Shown in pieces: positions 6,824-8,841 of a stretch of DNA of 8,841 nt. A model generated the notes under the pieces. That model had not been told where the DNA came from. It worked only from the letters and a program-made list of their open reading frames with translations, and searched no databases. The stretch's first letter is position 1; each line of letters begins with the position of its first letter. A program made the translations under genes and the position numbers. Where the stretch lies: assembly GCA_022567365.1 (NCBI GenBank), contig JADFHG010000125.1, positions 1-8,841 of the forward strand. Direction: 5' to 3'. This DNA is from Planctomycetota bacterium. GTDB lineage: Bacteria > Planctomycetota > Phycisphaerae > UBA1845.

Positions 6824-6852
6824 TTGCGGAAATCGGCGATAGCGCGTATCAT
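6824..6852 (+). promoter_or_regulatory. Candidate sigma70-type promoter for accA
   Basis: TTGCGG (6824-6829) and TATCAT (6847-6852) are separated by exactly 17 nt. Each matches the housekeeping consensus at four of six positions. Transcription would start near 6859 and give a leader of about 160 nt, including the T-rich tandem repeat. A second TATCAT at 6958-6963 has no good -35 partner. Confidence 0.4.
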
Positions 6853-6902
6853 GAACCTGGGTGCATCAGTGCCGAGTGTTTGTCAACGCCGTATTCGAGA
6901 CG

Positions 6903-6950
6903 TTGGTTTTTCGTGCCGGTTGGTTTTTCTTGCCCCGTGGTTTTCTTGAG
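6903..6950 (+). repeat. T-rich tandem repeat in the accA leader
   Basis: Three consecutive units occur at a period of about 17-18 nt: TTGGTTTTTCGTGCC (6903-6917), TTGGTTTTTCTTGCC (6920-6934) and GTGGTTTTCTTGAG (6937-6950). The first two differ at one base and the third is more diverged. The units stand out from the GC-rich surroundings. They may be RNA- or DNA-binding sites or replication-slippage products. Confidence 0.6.
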
Positions 6951-7017
6951 GTAGTCTTATCATTGAGCGGAGGGGGCCATCGGCGCGGGTGGTTCGCGGT
7001 GGAGCACATTCAAGAAA

Positions 7018-8136
7018 ATGCCCAATGACACGAAGACATCGTCGCCCCCCGCGGTCGCGCGGAGCTTGGGGGACTTCCTCGAGTTCGAGAAGCCGCTCCA
7101 ACGGCTTCAACACGACGTGGACGAGCTCGAGCGCGAGCAGCGCGAGATGGGCCGCGACTTGGTCGGCGAGATCAAACAACAGCGGAGTCGCCTCCGAACG
7201 CGCATGCGGCGGCTCTACGGCAGTCTTACGCCTTGGGAAACCGTGCTCGTCGCAAGGCACCCCCGGCGGGCCCTTACCCCCGATTACATCCGACTGATCT
7301 TCACGGACTTCTGCGAGCTGCATGGCGATCGGACGTTCGGCGACGACAAGGCCCTGATGACCGGGTTCGCTCGAATCGGGGGCCACCGCGTCATGCTCAT
7401 CGGCCACAACAAGGGAAAGGATATCAAGGAGCGCGTGGCGTGCAATTTCGGTTGCGCCCACCCCGAGGGATATCGAAAGTCCTTGCGCGCCATGCGCTTA
7501 GCGGAGAAGTACGGTCTTCCCGTGGTGTGCCTCATTGATACGCAGGGCGCGTATCCGGGCATCGGTTCGGAAGAGCGGGGTATCTCACATGCGATCGCCA
7601 CCAACCTGATGGAAATGTCGCGGTTGCGCACGCCGATCATTTGCGTTGTCATTGGAGAGGGCGGCAGCGGCGGCGCGTTGGGAATCGGCGTTGGTGATCG
7701 CGTGGCCATGTTCCAGCACTCGTTCTATTCGGTGATTTCCCCCGAGGGTTGTGCGGCGATCCTCTGGAAGACGGCGGAGCGTCGCAAGCACGCAGCCGAG
7801 GCCCTCAAGCTCACCGCCCAGGAGCTCCACAAGCTCGGGATCATCGATCACATTCTCCCGGAACCGCTCGGAGGCGTTCATCGCGATATCGAGGCGGCTG
7901 CCGCTACATTGGAAAAATACGTCACCATGTCGTTGCGAGAGTTGGGGCGGCGCACGATTGATACCGTGCTTCGCGCGAGGTCCGCGCGGATTCGCGGTCT
8001 CGGGAGTTTTTTCATTGATCCGGAGGAACCGCGTACACGGGGTAAGACGCCTCGTGCCCGGCGTCCGAGTGCATCGCGCGTGGCCCGGATCTCCGGGCGG
8101 TTTTCGTCGGTGGGAATCTCGGCGAATCTTAGTTGA
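7018..8136 (+). CDS. accA: Acetyl-CoA carboxylase carboxyltransferase subunit alpha
   Basis: AccA, with AccD, transfers the carboxyl group from carboxybiotin-BCCP to acetyl-CoA to make malonyl-CoA, the first committed step of fatty acid synthesis, in the cytoplasm. The N-terminal helical segment starts LGDFLEFEKPLQRLQHDVDEL (17-37). Family signatures follow: LTPWETVLVARHPRR (70-84), FTDFCELHGDRTFGDD (95-110), NFGCAHPEGYRKSLRAM (143-159), LIDTQGAYPGIGSEERG (172-188), IGEGGSGGALGIGVGDRV (212-229) and YSVISPEGCAAILWK (237-251). The last two carry the glycine-rich oxyanion-hole segments. EPLGGVHRD is at 282-290. Length is 372 residues against about 320 usually. The extra, about 40 residues after GLGSFF, is a basic tail. 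The ATG at 7018 is preceded by GGAG at 13 nt, a weak ribosome site. accD is not in the window. Confidence 0.97.
   Translation: MPNDTKTSSPPAVARSLGDFLEFEKPLQRLQHDVDELEREQREMGRDLVGEIKQQRSRLRTRMRRLYGSLTPWETVLVARHPRRALTPDYIRLIFTDFCELHGDRTFGDDKALMTGFARIGGHRVMLIGHNKGKDIKERVACNFGCAHPEGYRKSLRAMRLAEKYGLPVVCLIDTQGAYPGIGSEERGISHAIATNLMEMSRLRTPIICVVIGEGGSGGALGIGVGDRVAMFQHSFYSVISPEGCAAILWKTAERRKHAAEALKLTAQELHKLGIIDHILPEPLGGVHRDIEAAAATLEKYVTMSLRELGRRTIDTVLRARSARIRGLGSFFIDPEEPRTRGKTPRARRPSASRVARISGRFSSVGISANLS
8083..8104 (+). terminator. Terminator-like hairpin inside the accA 3' extension
   Basis: GCCCGG (8083-8088), tetraloop ATCT, CCGGGC (8093-8098), then GGTTTT. The stem is perfect and the T-run short (four). 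It lies in the codons of the non-conserved basic tail of AccA, about 30 nt before the stop. It may attenuate readthrough or be coincidental. Confidence 0.35.
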
Positions 8137-8238
8137 TCGTGCTGGACGTGCGTCTTCAACGGCGGTGATTCTCTACGGTCCGTCAGCATGACCATCGTCC
8201 GACCGGGTGGCCCGCCTCCTTTGGAGGTGGGGGATACG
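8137..8238. other. Spacer between accA and the M14 peptidase gene
   Basis: The frame is open from just after the accA stop in the same phase as the peptidase gene, but the first start codon is at 8188 and has no ribosome site. The dispersed stem-loop (8207-8239) occupies its right half, so I read this as mostly non-coding. Confidence 0.5.
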
Positions 8239-8239
8239 A
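8207..8239 (+). repeat. Dispersed stem-loop element, copy 2 (3' of accA, at the M14 gene start)
   Basis: On the plus strand CCCGCCTCC (8211-8219) pairs with GGAGGTGGG (8223-8231) around a TTT loop, with one G-U pair at the same place as in copy 1. Flanks match copy 1 (GTGGCCC before, GGGGGA then ACGA after). The innermost pair is C-G here and T-A in copy 1, a compensated change. It begins about 70 nt past the accA stop. The right arm contains GGAGG, the best ribosome-binding sequence for ATG 8239, so the hairpin would occlude it. Confidence 0.7.
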
Positions 8240-8841
8240 TGATCGTCGCGGACGGGGCCACAAGTCCTATAGCGTGCGCAGGGAGGGGGGCGGATGGGCT
8301 GCCAAACCGGGCGTACGTCATTTTCTCCGCCATGTCCGAAGGACCTGGGCCACCAGCCGAAATCACGCGTATCGCGCATACGCCCGGCTTCGTCGGCCCT
8401 TCAACCCGCAGCCCCTTGAACGACACACATCCGCATCAGCCGTATCGTGTTCAGACCATCGGACGGTCGGTGCGTGGAGTGGCAATCCACGCGTACGTGA
8501 GCACGCGGCGCCACCGATCGGCGCCGCTTGTGGTGTTCGGTGGGTTTCACGGCGACGAACCCAAGGGCGTCGATGCCGCGCACCGGCTCATTGAAGCGCT
8601 CGCCGATCGCGACACGTTCGGCTCGCACGAGGCATGGGTCGTCGTGCCGGTGGTGAATCCCGATGGCTATGAGGACCGCCGCCGCAAGAACGCCAACGGG
8701 ATCGACATCAACCGCAACTTCCCCACCGAGAACTGGCAAAGGGCAACTCGCCGGAATAGCCGGATGTACGGTGGGGTCGCGCCGGCAAGCGAGCCGGAGA
8801 CGCGGGCGGTGATCGAGGCGATCGAATATTTCAAGCCGCGC
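8239..8841 (+). CDS. M14 zinc carboxypeptidase / murein peptide amidase A-like protein (3' truncated by window end)
   Basis: The visible 201 residues hold the first half of an M14-type metallopeptidase domain. The domain begins near residue 68 (YRVQTIGRSVRG), followed by LVVFGGFHGDEP, with zinc ligands His104 and Glu107 (HxxE). Then come VVVPVVNPDGYE, RRRKNANGIDINRNFPTENW and SEPETRAV. Arg159 in NRNFP corresponds to the arginine that binds the substrate carboxylate. The pattern is closest to MpaA-type enzymes, which cut the gamma-D-Glu-diaminopimelate bond of murein peptides, but other M14 roles remain open. The third zinc ligand (a later His) and the catalytic Glu lie beyond the window. The start is uncertain. 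ATG 8239 has GGAGG 11 nt upstream. ATG 8188 would run through a dispersed stem-loop, and ATG 8332 or TTG 8416 are possible because residues before about 65 look unconserved. No signal peptide is evident. Confidence 0.85.
   Translation, partial: MIVADGATSPIACAGRGADGLPNRAYVIFSAMSEGPGPPAEITRIAHTPGFVGPSTRSPLNDTHPHQPYRVQTIGRSVRGVAIHAYVSTRRHRSAPLVVFGGFHGDEPKGVDAAHRLIEALADRDTFGSHEAWVVVPVVNPDGYEDRRRKNANGIDINRNFPTENWQRATRRNSRMYGGVAPASEPETRAVIEAIEYFKPR

Larger units (their letters stand above)
6561..7017. other. Intergenic region and presumptive accA leader
   Basis: I see no supported gene. An open frame begins at 6557, overlapping the preceding stop as ATGA, and would encode 130 residues. It is Arg-rich, lacks a ribosome site and resembles nothing, so I do not call it. 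The region holds stem-loops at 6565-6584, 6645-6689 and 6740-6763, a candidate promoter at 6824-6852, and a T-rich tandem repeat at 6903-6950 before accA. Confidence 0.5.

Noticed and set aside
6790..6840. tRNA-like T-arm signal (GGGCTTGAACCC) on the minus strand
   Set aside because: Only three T-stem pairs form, and no acceptor or anticodon stems could be fitted around it.
6557..6949. 130-codon plus-strand ORF overlapping the preceding stop as ATGA
   Set aside because: Coupling-like overlap noted, but there is no ribosome site, the product is Arg-rich without any motif, and stem-loops and promoter-like boxes lie inside.
8137..8238. M14 gene starting at ATG 8188
   Set aside because: There is no ribosome site, and the reading would translate through the stem-loop that also occurs 3' of the Hc1-like gene. 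It is kept only as an alternative start.

Overview
This is a GC-rich bacterial chromosome segment. It most resembles a planctomycete, possibly Phycisphaerae-like: there is a short Hc1/histone-H1-like protein, several exported proteins with long disordered linkers and lineage-restricted domains, and wide intergenic gaps with GC-rich stem-loops. The taxon is inferred from style and not proven by a marker gene. No rRNA, tRNA, CRISPR array, integrase or transposase was found.

Layout. A small minus-strand Hc1-type nucleoid protein gene (120-296) is divergent from a plus-strand cluster across a ~470-bp gap. The cluster is very tightly packed. It begins with an exported beta-sandwich/TPR protein (764-2005), followed 4 nt later by holA, the DNA polymerase III delta subunit (2010-2993), and 19 nt later by a probable lipoprotein with a disordered middle and a conserved-looking C-terminal domain (3013-4296). 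After a ~470-bp gap with no convincing gene comes a large exported protein (4767-6560). It carries a GyrI/effector-binding-like domain, a ~270-residue disordered linker and a helical C-terminus. A ~457-bp gap with a candidate sigma70-type promoter and a T-rich tandem repeat leads to accA (7018-8136). The window ends inside an M14 zinc carboxypeptidase/murein-peptide-amidase-like gene (about 8239 to beyond 8841).

How the genes relate. The TPR, holA and lipoprotein genes are probably co-transcribed, although replication clamp loading and envelope proteins share no obvious pathway. accA supplies one half of the acetyl-CoA carboxylase carboxyltransferase; accD is not in the window. The M14 gene may act on peptidoglycan peptides or other short peptides.

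The most interesting non-coding signal is a roughly 32-nt stem-loop present twice, 8.1 kb apart and in opposite orientation. Each copy is 3' of a gene on that gene's own strand (hc1 and accA), and a paired T-A to C-G change suggests the fold is maintained. The copy after accA also occludes the only good ribosome-binding site of the M14 gene. I found no clear evidence for a new defence or metabolic system.
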